NCBI GenBank assembly: GCA_034429195.1
Contig: DAOUGQ010000014.1
Location: 1-64,000 of the forward strand
Origin: UBA4782 sp034429195
GTDB taxonomy: Bacteria > Chloroflexota > Anaerolineae > Anaerolineales > Anaerolineaceae
Direction of reading: 5' to 3'
Length of the DNA stretch: 64,000 nt
The translations under genes were made by a program, and so were the position numbers. Under the pieces are notes generated by a model, which did no database searches, was not told the DNA's origin, and saw only the letters and a list, made by a program, of their open reading frames with translations. Numbering within the stretch: the first letter of the stretch is position 1; every line of letters starts with the position of its first letter. Positions 1-8,350 of this stretch are shown piece after piece.

Positions 1-131
1 ACTCATCTTTTTCTTTAATTTGGTTGGGAGTCCCGTCGAGGGATTATTCGAGCCTCCCCGCACTCATCTTTTTCTTTAATTTGGTTGGGAGTCCCATCGA
101 GGGATTATTCGAGTCTCCCCGCACTCATCTC
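1..131. repeat. 61-bp tandem repeat, two full copies plus a stub
   Basis: Two head-to-tail copies (1-61 and 62-122) are nearly identical, differing only at about repeat positions 36 (g/a) and 53 (c/t). A third copy breaks off after roughly 8 bases (actcatct). Each unit holds GGGAG and CTCCC segments that can pair, plus two TCGA palindromes between them, so each copy could fold into a hairpin on either strand. There is no coding potential. The array touches the window edge, so its full length is unknown. Confidence 0.9.
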
Positions 132-214
132 TATTGATCTTTCTTCCCAAATCGGAGAAGCTGGATATGAGGCAATCCACAAAAAACTGGTATTAAAGTC
201 TAACTTCACATAGA

Positions 215-769
215 CTATGGATTCTTACTGTGCAGCCATTCCAGCATCACTCCATCCAATGCCAGATTTGGATCGACTTCATTTTTATTTTCTAAATCAT
301 AATCCTGAACAACCCATTGTTCATCCTCATAGGTGAGTTCAGCAAGAATATATTGCCATATAGCCTCGTCATCTGAGGCAATAAATCCTTTAAACAAGAT
401 CTCTGTCTTCACACCGAGAAGCTCCGGGGCAATCGTTACTTGTGTATCGGATGGAGTAGACTCTCCGGAATACTTTCTGGTAATGATCCCCCGCATATCG
501 GCCATTTCTGCATTCACCCAATAGGTGAGATCATCTTCATAGTTATCCATATCCAGAGCAAAGCTATTATGCGTATCCTGTTCAATCTTTTGGCGTACTT
601 CATAGACAATATTATCTAACATCTGCCTTGGCAGTTCACCCATTTTTATAAGCCGTATCAAATCTTCTTCTACTGTAATGGATGGAGAGCATCCATTAAA
701 AAGAAGAATTCCAGAAATAATAATAATAATCACACAAAATAATCGCTGAATATTTTGATGCAGTTTCAT
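215..769 (-). CDS. Putative lipoprotein of unknown function
   Basis: A 184-residue protein with a basic N-terminus, a very hydrophobic stretch at residues 11-24 and Cys27 preceded by LFNG. This is a plausible though imperfect lipobox, so export and lipidation are likely; Lgt and LspA are both encoded in this window. The mature part is acidic and hydrophilic, with an alternating pattern near the C-terminus (ELTYEDEQWVVQDYDLE) that suggests a beta-rich extracellular domain of the lumazine/NTF2-like or DUF4878 sort, but no family is recognised with confidence. It stands alone, about 100 bp downstream of the phosphatase gene on the same strand. Confidence 0.7.
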   Translation of the reverse strand: MKLHQNIQRLFCVIIIIISGILLFNGCSPSITVEEDLIRLIKMGELPRQMLDNIVYEVRQKIEQDTHNSFALDMDNYEDDLTYWVNAEMADMRGIITRKYSGESTPSDTQVTIAPELLGVKTEILFKGFIASDDEAIWQYILAELTYEDEQWVVQDYDLENKNEVDPNLALDGVMLEWLHSKNP

Positions 770-867
770 AGGTTCCCCTTAACTATTTGTCAGAATGTTT
801 TCACGCTACAAATTACTGTGAATAAACGTTAATAAATTAATCTATCGTTATAAAACTTATGATGCCC

Positions 868-1503
868 CTATCTTCTCATGTTTAGTAGATAATCTATCCA
901 TCCTTGCTTCGAAAGAACCTGGTTTATCTGTGCTACAAGCGATTTATCCTCCCAAACCTTTATTATTGACACTGAACAGGTACTTACCTCCAATTTGAGG
1001 AATTCACCCTCTGGCATTCGGAGATAATGAGCCAGTGCAAGTCGCACCTGATCGGCATGGGTAAAACAAGCCACCATGTCCTTCTCCTGCCACCGGCTTG
1101 CAATGTCTTTGATTGCGTTCAATATCCGTTCAGTAGCTGAAGCAATCGAATCTCCACCAGGGAAAGGATCAGTGTTTTCAGGATCAGCCATTTTTTTCCA
1201 GGCATTCATCCGCCATAATTGTTTAAAAGTCTTTCCTGCAAATGCACCATAATCCATTTCTATCAAACCCGGATGAATTTCCACCGATAATCCTTTCCGG
1301 TCCGCTAGAGGTTGAGCAGTTTGCATTGCTCGTTCAATAGGTGACGAATAGATTGCTTTGATGGGAAGTTCTTTAAGTGCCTCCGCAGCTTCCAGTGCTT
1401 GTCTTTTTCCAGTTTCATTTAAGTTTATTCCTGGCAATCTACTTTGTAAGCGCTTGCCTACCCAATCTGTTTCCCCATGCCGTATCATCAAGATTAATGT
1501 CAT
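868..1503 (-). CDS. Histidine phosphatase family protein (phosphoglycerate mutase-like)
   Basis: A 211-residue cytoplasmic enzyme of the histidine phosphatase superfamily. The catalytic RHG motif is at residues 8-10 with His9 as the phospho-acceptor. Arg58 in SSPIERAMQTA, Glu82 in LIEMDYG and the second catalytic His149 in FTHAD complete the active site. Such proteins remove phosphate from small metabolites (alpha-ribazole phosphate, fructose bisphosphate, sugar phosphates); the substrate cannot be told from sequence. The GAAGG-type loop of true glycolytic mutases is absent, so phosphatase is the safer call. Its start overlaps the rarA stop by 4 bp, indicating translational coupling at the end of the minus-strand operon. 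Confidence 0.85.
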   Translation of the reverse strand: MTLILMIRHGETDWVGKRLQSRLPGINLNETGKRQALEAAEALKELPIKAIYSSPIERAMQTAQPLADRKGLSVEIHPGLIEMDYGAFAGKTFKQLWRMNAWKKMADPENTDPFPGGDSIASATERILNAIKDIASRWQEKDMVACFTHADQVRLALAHYLRMPEGEFLKLEVSTCSVSIIKVWEDKSLVAQINQVLSKQGWIDYLLNMRR

Positions 1504-2879
1504 CGATTATTTTCTCCTGGCTTTTTCGTAACGTTCTGTTTACGTTCCTGGATCCAGGCTTCCTTTTTCTTTCGCCAATCAGCCAGACGGACTGCAACTT
1601 CCTTCTCATACCCTTCTTCAGATGGCTCATAGAATTTCATTCCTTCCACCTGATCAGGTAAATATTGTTGAGGAGTGAAATGTCCTTCAAAATTATGTGG
1701 ATATTGATATCCCTCGCCATGCCCCAATCCCCGCTTATCTCGATTGCTATCCATTAGATGAGAAGGAACCGGGGAAATCCCTTTCTCTTCTATCCACCCT
1801 GCAGCTTTATAGTACCCACCAATACTGTTTGATTTTGGCGCAGTTGCCAGGTAGACGGTCGCTTCTGCAATAGGATAAATGCCTTCAGGTAAACCAATAT
1901 ATTCAAACGCCTGGGCGGCTGCTGATGCCACCACCATCGCCTGCGGATCAGCCAGCCCAATATCTTCAGAAGCAAGTACGATCAATCGGCGGATGATAAA
2001 CCGGGGATCTTCTCCAGCGATGATCATTTTTGCCAGCCAGTACAAAGCTGCATCGGGATCAGAACCCCGCACTGATTTAATGAAGGCTGATATGGTGTCA
2101 TAATGCGCATCACCATCTTTGTCATACACCACAGAACGGCGCTGTACAGCTTCTTCGACTACCTGAAGGGTAATGGATATTACACCTTCCGGGTCATTGG
2201 GGGTACTATCTATAGCAAGTTCTAATGCATTGAATAAATTGCGCGCATCTCCCCCCGACAAACGAATGAGATGCGCTTTTGCTTCCTCATCCAGCTTCAC
2301 TTTTTGATTGCCATACCCATGCACAGGATCCTGCAAGGCTCGATCGAGCAGTAAGGCAAGCTGTTCTTCATTTAGCGGTTTCAATTCAAAGATACGCGAA
2401 CGAGATACCAACGGAGCAATCACATCAAAATATGGATTTCCCGTGGTAGCGCCTATCAACGTGATCAAACCATTTTCGACATGGGGAAGCAACGCATCCT
2501 GTTGTGCTTTATTCCAACGGTGTACCTCATCAATAAACAAGATGGTACGGCGTTGGTATAACTTTCTCCGCTCCTGGGCTTCATGGATCACCCTGCGAAG
2601 TTCTGCAACACCAGCCAATACAGCAGACATACTTTCAAAATGCGCCTTGGTGTACGCTGCGATCAATCTTGCCAGAGTAGTTTTCCCGGTTCCCGGAGGA
2701 CCAAAAAAGATAATGGAGGAGAACAGCCGGTCAGCTTCGATGGCACGCCGCAATGGTTTCCCCGGTGAGATCAAATGCTCCTGACCCACTACTTCTTCAA
2801 GGCTACGCGGGCGCATTCGTTCTGCAAGGGGAGCCTCTCGTTCCATTCTTTCCTGCAAAGCATGATCAAAAAGGTCCAT
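1500..2879 (-). CDS. rarA: Replication-associated recombination protein A (AAA+ ATPase)
   Basis: A 459-residue AAA+ protein of the RarA/MgsA/WRNIP1 family, related to the clamp loader, which acts at stalled replication forks. Walker A GPPGTGKT lies at 60-67 and Walker B ILFIDEVHR at about 113-121, with an arginine-finger-like SRSRIFEL segment after sensor 1. The C-terminal half carries the MgsA tetramerisation region (RRSVVYDKDGDAHYD, then SIGGYYKAAGWIEE). Length is normal for the family. It sits between a HAD hydrolase and a histidine phosphatase on the same strand; that neighbourhood says little about its role. Confidence 0.95.
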   Translation of the reverse strand: MDLFDHALQERMEREAPLAERMRPRSLEEVVGQEHLISPGKPLRRAIEADRLFSSIIFFGPPGTGKTTLARLIAAYTKAHFESMSAVLAGVAELRRVIHEAQERRKLYQRRTILFIDEVHRWNKAQQDALLPHVENGLITLIGATTGNPYFDVIAPLVSRSRIFELKPLNEEQLALLLDRALQDPVHGYGNQKVKLDEEAKAHLIRLSGGDARNLFNALELAIDSTPNDPEGVISITLQVVEEAVQRRSVVYDKDGDAHYDTISAFIKSVRGSDPDAALYWLAKMIIAGEDPRFIIRRLIVLASEDIGLADPQAMVVASAAAQAFEYIGLPEGIYPIAEATVYLATAPKSNSIGGYYKAAGWIEEKGISPVPSHLMDSNRDKRGLGHGEGYQYPHNFEGHFTPQQYLPDQVEGMKFYEPSEEGYEKEVAVRLADWRKKKEAWIQERKQNVTKKPGENNR

Positions 2880-2909
2880 AACTTTTCTCTACATAGAACA
2901 GGAAATACT

Positions 2910-3674
2910 TCATTCCTGCTGGCAATCTGTTTTCCATTTTAAAAGCAAATCTGGGATTTCAGCCAATCGGTTAACAATTGCATCTGGCCTGACACTTTCC
3001 AGGAAGGGCTGATTGGCGGATTTACTGGCTCTTCGAGTGATCCATATGCTGGCTATGCCAAATTGATTGGCTCCCATGACATCAGCTGATAACAAGTCAC
3101 CGATCATCACTGCCTGTTTCGGATCTGCATGCCAGAAATCAAGTGTAGCTTTGAACATACTTGGGTGAGGCTTCCGCAATCCAATATCAGCAGAAATAGT
3201 GATCACATCAAAAAAATTGCGCAGTTTTGCTTTATCTACCAGTGTATTGACATCTGCACTATCGCTGGCATTCGTGACCAGACCCATACGGTAGCCATTC
3301 TCTTGCAATTCCTTTAAAGTTGAAACCGCATCGTCTTCAGGAAACCAGTAAGACTGTGACACCGCGTACATAGCATCCAATGCCCCCCTCAAATGCAGAA
3401 AAGAAACATGATCAATGCCAAACTCATGAAGCAGATCATTTAACGAATCCAGCGAAGTATATTCAATATTATCTTCATCTCTACCTGTATAATACTGCTG
3501 CAATTTGGTTCTAAAGGCAGTATGAAATTCATCTGCATGTTGTAATACCCCGTTATCAACAAGATATTTTGTCAATGCAGCAATAGCTTGTTCTAAAGAA
3601 TCTGGCCAGGGTGCATCATATTGTAGTAAAGTATTTCCCAGGTCAAATAATACATATTGAATATTTCGATGCAT
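2910..3674 (-). CDS. HAD superfamily hydrolase, subfamily IA
   Basis: A cytoplasmic HAD phosphatase-like protein of about 254 residues. Motif I reads FDLGNTLL, so the nucleophile Asp is present but the usual second Asp (DxD) is Gly. Motif II is LVTNAS, motif III RKPHPSMF and motif IV MIGDLLSADVMGA. DxG variants exist within the IA subfamily, so activity may be altered rather than lost. Start choice: an ATG at 3674 has GAAGAAGG nine bases upstream; a TTG at 3680 overlaps the previous stop but leaves only three bases after that site. Substrate unknown; the gene is coupled to the dehydrogenase before it. Confidence 0.85.
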   Translation of the reverse strand: MHRNIQYVLFDLGNTLLQYDAPWPDSLEQAIAALTKYLVDNGVLQHADEFHTAFRTKLQQYYTGRDEDNIEYTSLDSLNDLLHEFGIDHVSFLHLRGALDAMYAVSQSYWFPEDDAVSTLKELQENGYRMGLVTNASDSADVNTLVDKAKLRNFFDVITISADIGLRKPHPSMFKATLDFWHADPKQAVMIGDLLSADVMGANQFGIASIWITRRASKSANQPFLESVRPDAIVNRLAEIPDLLLKWKTDCQQE

Positions 3675-3676
3675 GA

Positions 3677-4705
3677 TCAATAACCTTCTTCAGGGTGAAA
3701 AATATTCAGGAGTGGTAATCCCTGTAAATAACGATCCAAATTTTCTGTCAGCAATTCTACAGCACGTCGACGGTATTGGGCACTGATCCCCGCCACATGT
3801 GGGGTAACGAACACATTCTGTAAATCCCAGAACGGGCTTTGCGAAGAAAGAGGCTCTTCCGCAAAAACATCCAATGCTGCTCCAGCAAGGCGGTGTTCAT
3901 GCAGTGCTGTAAGTAGTGCATGCTCATCAATGATTCCCCCCCTTCCAATACCAATCAGATATGCATCTGGTTTAAAAGCCTTGAAAATTTCATCATTAAT
4001 GATGTTCTTTGTCTGAGTCGTCAAAGGTAGACAGACCACCACAAAATCACATGACTTTACCATCGAAGCAAGTGCCTGTATGGGATAAAGACGTTGAAAA
4101 TAATTCCCCTCTGGATCTCCCAATCCTTCCTGGGTATACCCTGTATCCATAGGTCGCATTACATTTCGCTTGACTGCCAGAATATGAACGCCAAAGGGCT
4201 GTAATTGACGGGCAATCTCACGCCCGATACTGCCATATCCTACAATGCCCACTGTGCTGTCGCGTAGTTCTTTCGGTACCAGTTTTTCCCAGCGATTCCG
4301 TACCCACTCACCTTTTTCTTGTTGTTGGATCATCTCTGGTAGACGGTGACCAAGTGCAAGCATCATCATCACTACATATTCCGCCATTTGCGATACAGCC
4401 ACTCCGCTTGCTGTGGCGATCTGGACTCCCTGACGGGAAAGAGTTTCTGTTTCAGCAACCTGGTCAAGCCCTGCCCAATGGAATTGGATGAATTTTAAAT
4501 TTGGAGCCATTTCCAATGTTGGCAAAACCGAATCGGTATATAAGATCTCAGTTTTTTCTAAAAACTCAAGGGGAATTTCCTCGATTTTCCGCGAGTAAAA
4601 CGGTGTGACCCTCAACCGGGGGGAGAGCTGACGTATTTTTTCCAGCTCTTCCTCCGGTAAAGGAACAGTGATCAATAATTCAACCTTTTCGCTTGTTTCT
4701 GGCAT
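3677..4705 (-). CDS. D-isomer specific 2-hydroxyacid dehydrogenase (NAD(P)-dependent)
   Basis: A 342-residue enzyme of the D-2-hydroxyacid dehydrogenase family, interconverting 2-oxoacids and D-2-hydroxyacids. The nucleotide-binding loop GIVGYGSIGREIA is present, and the catalytic trio can be placed: Arg in GIGRGGIIDE, Glu in DVFAEEPL and His in VTPHVAG. Length is normal. An insertion rich in charged and aromatic residues (about 185-215) lies after the Rossmann beta-alpha-beta, as in phosphoglycerate-dehydrogenase-like relatives. It follows the CoA-transferase genes by 12 bp and shares their operon, so its hydroxyacid is probably in the same pathway (inference). Substrate not readable from sequence. 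Confidence 0.9.
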   Translation of the reverse strand: MPETSEKVELLITVPLPEEELEKIRQLSPRLRVTPFYSRKIEEIPLEFLEKTEILYTDSVLPTLEMAPNLKFIQFHWAGLDQVAETETLSRQGVQIATASGVAVSQMAEYVVMMMLALGHRLPEMIQQQEKGEWVRNRWEKLVPKELRDSTVGIVGYGSIGREIARQLQPFGVHILAVKRNVMRPMDTGYTQEGLGDPEGNYFQRLYPIQALASMVKSCDFVVVCLPLTTQTKNIINDEIFKAFKPDAYLIGIGRGGIIDEHALLTALHEHRLAGAALDVFAEEPLSSQSPFWDLQNVFVTPHVAGISAQYRRRAVELLTENLDRYLQGLPLLNIFHPEEGY

Positions 4706-4717
4706 CCATAATTCCTG

Positions 4718-5473
4718 TTAACGATAAATTCCTTGCGGATCCAATTCCTCTCGCAAGATTCTTAATTCATTCTCGTCCGGAGGCTCTGTAACTCTGATCT
4801 CACTGGCAGCTTTCAAATCCCAACCGGTATTATCTTTCATCTGTTGAACTTGAATGCCAGGGTGTAAAGCAGTGATAATCAATTCTCCTGTGCCATCAGG
4901 CTCCATAATACCCAGGTCAGTGACGATCGCTTGAGGTCCTTTACCCCGTAGCCCTGCAGCCTGCCTTTCACCCTGCCCATGAATAAATCCAGCAGAAGTA
5001 CAGAAATCCACCCTCTCTGGAAAACGACGCTTCTGGTGAGGTGTCATGATATAGCAACGGTTCGCCCAGGCAGCGATTTCCATCGAACCACCCGAACCTG
5101 GGAGACGTACTTTTGGATGGTCGTATGGACCGATCACTGTAGCATTAATATTTCCATATTTATCAATTTGGGCACCACCAAGAAATCCTACATCCACATT
5201 ACCTCGCTGTAGATAGAGCGAAAAGATATCATACATACTACAGACCAATGCAGAGCCACTCACCAGTGTTGGGTCACCAATAGACAGAGGCAAACGTGCC
5301 GGCCTGGCACCGACTACACCAGCTTCATAGATCATCAACAGGTTGGGAGCATGAGTGCGTCGTGCCAGATTACACGCCAGGTTGGGAACACCTACTCCAA
5401 CAAATACAGTATCACCATCGCGCAGAAGCCGTGCAGCATTTACGATCATTAATTCATTTGCAGTGTATTCCAT
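4718..5473 (-). CDS. CoA-transferase family I, beta subunit (glutaconate CoA-transferase / IpdB-like)
   Basis: A 251-residue beta subunit of a heteromeric family I CoA-transferase. The segment MIYEAGVVGARPARLPLSIGDP matches the region that carries the CoA-accepting Glu in GctB-type subunits. GFLGGAQIDKYGNINATVIG and LPGSGGSMEIAAWANRCYIMTP are the conserved glycine-rich loops. GctB/IpdB relatives act on glutaconate, 3-oxoacids or steroid-ring degradation intermediates. The alpha subunit gene ends two bases upstream, so the two form an alpha-beta pair. The actual acyl substrate is uncertain; the neighbouring semialdehyde and hydroxyacid dehydrogenases suggest a dicarboxylic acid. Confidence 0.85.
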   Translation of the reverse strand: MEYTANELMIVNAARLLRDGDTVFVGVGVPNLACNLARRTHAPNLLMIYEAGVVGARPARLPLSIGDPTLVSGSALVCSMYDIFSLYLQRGNVDVGFLGGAQIDKYGNINATVIGPYDHPKVRLPGSGGSMEIAAWANRCYIMTPHQKRRFPERVDFCTSAGFIHGQGERQAAGLRGKGPQAIVTDLGIMEPDGTGELIITALHPGIQVQQMKDNTGWDLKAASEIRVTEPPDENELRILREELDPQGIYR

Positions 5474-5475
5474 GG

Positions 5476-6378
5476 CTAGTACGCTCCATAATCAACAGGA
5501 TAACTCAAACGGGGTTTCACTTTAAGCCTATCATGAACATCTTTTCCCAATTTTTCCCAGTATTGCTGGCGATCTTTAACTCCATATATCCATTCATCCA
5601 GATACTGTTTCACCTCGTCCTGATTTTCACTTTTCTTGTCCCATGCCAGGTAGAAATTATTATCCCTGTCATAATATCCCTGGGTATAAGATGGGTGTGA
5701 ACAATGCGGCACTTCACATACTGCATCTACAATGAAGCCAGGAATAAGGGTTCGATTGGGGTCTGAACGGATAATATCATCCGCAACAATTTCTTCCGCC
5801 GTAATGATCACATGTTTTGCAGCGAATGCAGCTTCCTTTTGTTCGCCTAAAATCCCCCAAATATGTGAATATCCTTCTTCATTTGCACGTTGAACATGCA
5901 CAATGGCCACATCTGGATGCAGAGGTGGCAACACCACCACATCTTTTCCACCATAAGGATCACTCACCCGGCGATAATTGGGATTACTTTTTTCCAGATC
6001 ACAGGCAGCAGTTTGATTCATCGGGATAAAGGGTAACCCTGCCGCACCAGCCTGCAATCTCGAGATCATGCCAAAGTGCGAATATTCTTCAAACTCCAAA
6101 GCTCCTGATTCGATCGCAGCTCGGAGGATGCGCAGAGAACCCACTCCAGGATTCCCCAAATAAGAGAAAATGACTTTCCGCGCACAACCTGCTGCCACCA
6201 TTTGATCATAGATCAGATCAGGAGTGGCTCGTGCTAAAGTCAGGTCTTTTAAGCCTTGCCGGATGATCTCATGCCCGGCAGCAAAAGGGATCAGATGGGT
6301 AAAACCTGCCGCGTACACGCAGTCGCCATCTTTTACATATTTTCGAATTGCATCCTGCAAAGACATCAATTTGGTCAT
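5476..6378 (-). CDS. CoA-transferase family I, alpha subunit (glutaconate CoA-transferase / IpdA-like)
   Basis: A 300-residue alpha subunit partner of the following gene. The N-terminus (LQDAIRKYVKDGDCVYAAGFTHLIPFAAGHEIIRQ) is the typical GctA/IpdA start, with the glycine-rich YLGNPGVGSLRILRAAIESG further on. Catalysis resides mainly in the beta subunit. It overlaps the small membrane protein gene by 4 bp (ATGA) and is separated from the beta subunit by two bases, so all three are translationally coupled. Family assignment is firm; substrate is not. Confidence 0.85.
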   Translation of the reverse strand: MTKLMSLQDAIRKYVKDGDCVYAAGFTHLIPFAAGHEIIRQGLKDLTLARATPDLIYDQMVAAGCARKVIFSYLGNPGVGSLRILRAAIESGALEFEEYSHFGMISRLQAGAAGLPFIPMNQTAACDLEKSNPNYRRVSDPYGGKDVVVLPPLHPDVAIVHVQRANEEGYSHIWGILGEQKEAAFAAKHVIITAEEIVADDIIRSDPNRTLIPGFIVDAVCEVPHCSHPSYTQGYYDRDNNFYLAWDKKSENQDEVKQYLDEWIYGVKDRQQYWEKLGKDVHDRLKVKPRLSYPVDYGAY

Positions 6379-6608
6379 GAATCTTCCTCGTGATCGTTAT
6401 TATCGAATTTTCGCCGCAGAATGCGAAACCGTCCGCTTTCCACGGGAATGGGTTTGGTAAGTTTCCGTATCACCAATCCGACCGCGAAACACACCAACCC
6501 ACCAATGAGAAGCGAGACATCCATCTCCCCTGATCGGATGGAGAAGTAAAAAAGAGTACTCAACCCCAATCCGACCAGGATCAAGAAGCTTCCAAAACGT
6601 CTCGCCAT
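6375..6608 (-). CDS. Small two-helix membrane protein
   Basis: A 77-residue protein with two predicted membrane helices (FGSFLILVGLGLSTLFYFS and VSLLIGGLVCFAVGLVI) joined by a short acidic loop (RSGEMD), ending in a charged cytoplasmic tail. It belongs to no family I can name. It lies 9 bp after the aldehyde dehydrogenase gene and overlaps the CoA-transferase alpha gene by 4 bp, so it is almost certainly translated as part of that operon. No function is proposed. Confidence 0.75.
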   Translation of the reverse strand: MARRFGSFLILVGLGLSTLFYFSIRSGEMDVSLLIGGLVCFAVGLVIRKLTKPIPVESGRFRILRRKFDNNDHEEDS

Positions 6609-6617
6609 TTATCTGGC

Positions 6618-8204
6618 TTATCTCCGAACGTGTGTATGGATCTGCTCATGTAGATATAATGGCAGGTAATACACCCCACCGGAATTCTTACCACTGGAAC
6701 CGCTGCCTTTCCATCCACCGAATGGCTGGTAACCTGGCCAGGCACCGGTTGTTACACCTTGCGGGCGGTTGGCGTACAATACTCCTGCTTCGATATTATC
6801 AAAGAACCACTCTACTTCTTCAAGAGTTCCATAGAACCCGGCAGTAAGCCCATAGGCGACATCATTCGCCCGCCGCATAGCTTCATCAAGGTTTTTAACC
6901 GCCGCTACTGTCACGATCGGAACGAACATCTCCTGTTTCCACAAATGGTGATTTTCAGGTAAATTTGCCACAATAGTCGGGGTGCAGAAATAACCTTTTG
7001 CATAATCGCCATCGGTCAAAATCTTTCCACCCGTCAAGAATTTACCGCCTGCCTGGTTTACTTCTTCGCAGAATTTTTGGAAGTCTTGATAAGCACCCTT
7101 ATTGATGACTGGACCCATGTACACATCGCGTTCCAGAGGATTGCCGATCTTGATTTTACTCACCAGAGCCACCAATCGCTCCATCAAATCCTCATAAACC
7201 TCTTCCTCCACGAAAACTCGTGAACAGGCAGAGCATTTCTGCCCCTGCAGTCCAAATGAAGAGCGCATGATCCCCAATGCCGCATCATCCAGGTTGGCAT
7301 GCCTTGATACGATTGCCGGATTTTTCCCACCCAGTTCTAGTATCACAGGGCGTACCCATGTACTCTTAGCGAAATCACGATAGATCCTCATGCCTACATC
7401 TAGTGACCCGGTAAATGTGACACCATTCACATCAGGATTATCGATCAACGCCTGACCCAACGAACTACCAGGACCAGTCACATAGTTAAATACACCTTCT
7501 GGCACTCCTGCATCTCGTAAACATTCAGCGATCATCCGAGGGATCCAGGGAGTATCTGTGGCAGGTTTGAAGACAACCGTATTCCCCGCAACCAGCGCCG
7601 CAGCAGTAGGACCACCGGTAAGTGCACCAGGAAAATTGAATGGACTGATGACAAGCCAGACACCATACGGTTTTAATACAGACGTATTGGTGCTCGTGAA
7701 TCCCACCAGGGGATCCTGTTTCATCTCCACAATATAACCAGCATTCTTCTCCATTTGTTCACAGGCATATCGCAACAGATCGGCTGTTTCTGCTACGTCA
7801 CCCAGACTTTCCATACGGATCTTACCAACTTCCATCGCCATAACCGCACCCATATCAAAGATGCGTTGATCCATTAGATCAGCTGCCTTGCGTATATATT
7901 CAATGCGTTTTTCCCAGGGGGTTCTCTTCCAGCCAGGGAATGCTTTTCTGGCAGCAGCGATTGCCATCCCAGCATGTTCAGCTGTCCCTTTTTGAAAAAT
8001 CCCAAGTACCTGCGAAGTATCTATGGGGGTTCGATCTTCAAATTTTTCAGAAGCAAAAACCTCTTTGCCATCAATGAACATGCCATGTTCTTTGCCCAAT
8101 CTGGTCATCAGACTCGATACTGCTTCAGAAAATCGAGTATGTAATATTTCTGGCGGATTGAACATAGTGGAATAAGTAAGCTTGAACGTACTTTCTTCAG
8201 TCAT
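6618..8204 (-). CDS. pruA: L-glutamate gamma-semialdehyde (1-pyrroline-5-carboxylate) dehydrogenase-like protein
   Basis: A 528-residue aldehyde dehydrogenase superfamily enzyme most like the free-standing P5C dehydrogenase (RocA/PruA) group, which oxidises glutamate semialdehyde to glutamate with NAD+. The base Glu is in VILELGGKNP and the catalytic Cys in GQKCSACSRV. The segment SPFNFPGALTGGPTAAALVAGNTVVFKP is the classic cofactor region, and TFTGSLDVG follows. The ATG at 8204 has a perfect AGGAGG seven bases upstream and is the first gene after the 8271-8299 promoter. No proline dehydrogenase is seen nearby, so a related semialdehyde is possible as substrate. Confidence 0.85.
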   Translation of the reverse strand: MTEESTFKLTYSTMFNPPEILHTRFSEAVSSLMTRLGKEHGMFIDGKEVFASEKFEDRTPIDTSQVLGIFQKGTAEHAGMAIAAARKAFPGWKRTPWEKRIEYIRKAADLMDQRIFDMGAVMAMEVGKIRMESLGDVAETADLLRYACEQMEKNAGYIVEMKQDPLVGFTSTNTSVLKPYGVWLVISPFNFPGALTGGPTAAALVAGNTVVFKPATDTPWIPRMIAECLRDAGVPEGVFNYVTGPGSSLGQALIDNPDVNGVTFTGSLDVGMRIYRDFAKSTWVRPVILELGGKNPAIVSRHANLDDAALGIMRSSFGLQGQKCSACSRVFVEEEVYEDLMERLVALVSKIKIGNPLERDVYMGPVINKGAYQDFQKFCEEVNQAGGKFLTGGKILTDGDYAKGYFCTPTIVANLPENHHLWKQEMFVPIVTVAAVKNLDEAMRRANDVAYGLTAGFYGTLEEVEWFFDNIEAGVLYANRPQGVTTGAWPGYQPFGGWKGSGSSGKNSGGVYYLPLYLHEQIHTHVRR

Positions 8205-8242
8205 TGCATTTCCTCCTGTGGGATTAAGAAAGAACTACAATC

Positions 8243-8266
8243 TTGCCAGAGTGATAATACTGGCAA
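8243..8266. promoter_or_regulatory. Operator-like inverted repeat at the pruA transcription start
   Basis: TTGCCAG at 8243-8249 and CTGGCAA at 8260-8266 form a perfect 7-bp inverted repeat with a 10-base spacer. It begins four bases after the -10 element of the minus-strand promoter and so covers the expected start site, a typical repressor position. A dyad of the same 24-bp length and TTGCC/GGCAA ends lies in the same place at 35013-35036. Confidence 0.65.
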
Positions 8267-8270
8267 AATT

Positions 8271-8299
8271 AGTATAGTCGAACAAGAAGGGATTGTCAA
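8271..8299 (-). promoter_or_regulatory. Strong sigma70-type promoter for the pruA operon
   Basis: On the minus strand TTGACA (8299-8294) is followed after exactly 17 bases by TATACT (8276-8271), a near-consensus housekeeping promoter. The expected start is near 8264, giving a leader of about 60 nt that ends in the AGGAGG ribosome site of the first gene. Confidence 0.8.
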
Positions 8300-8315
8300 A
8301 ACTGGATGGGATGAT

Positions 8316-8344
8316 TTGCATACTGACCTGGATTTTGCTAAACT
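8316..8344 (+). promoter_or_regulatory. Promoter for the DUF429-like gene, probably leaderless
   Basis: TTGCAT at 8316-8321, 17 bases, then TAAACT at 8339-8344 preceded by TGC (an extended -10). The ATG at 8351 is six bases after the -10, where transcription would begin, and no Shine-Dalgarno sequence is present. Confidence 0.55.
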
Positions 8345-8350
8345 TTGAAA

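Noticed and set aside
1..131. Tandem repeat considered as a CRISPR array
   Set aside because: The unit repeats end to end with no unique spacers and the period is 61 bp, so it is a tandem repeat.
3677..4705. Calling the dehydrogenase phosphoglycerate dehydrogenase (SerA)
   Set aside because: There is no ACT or intervening domain and the serine pathway genes are not near; only the family-level name is supported.
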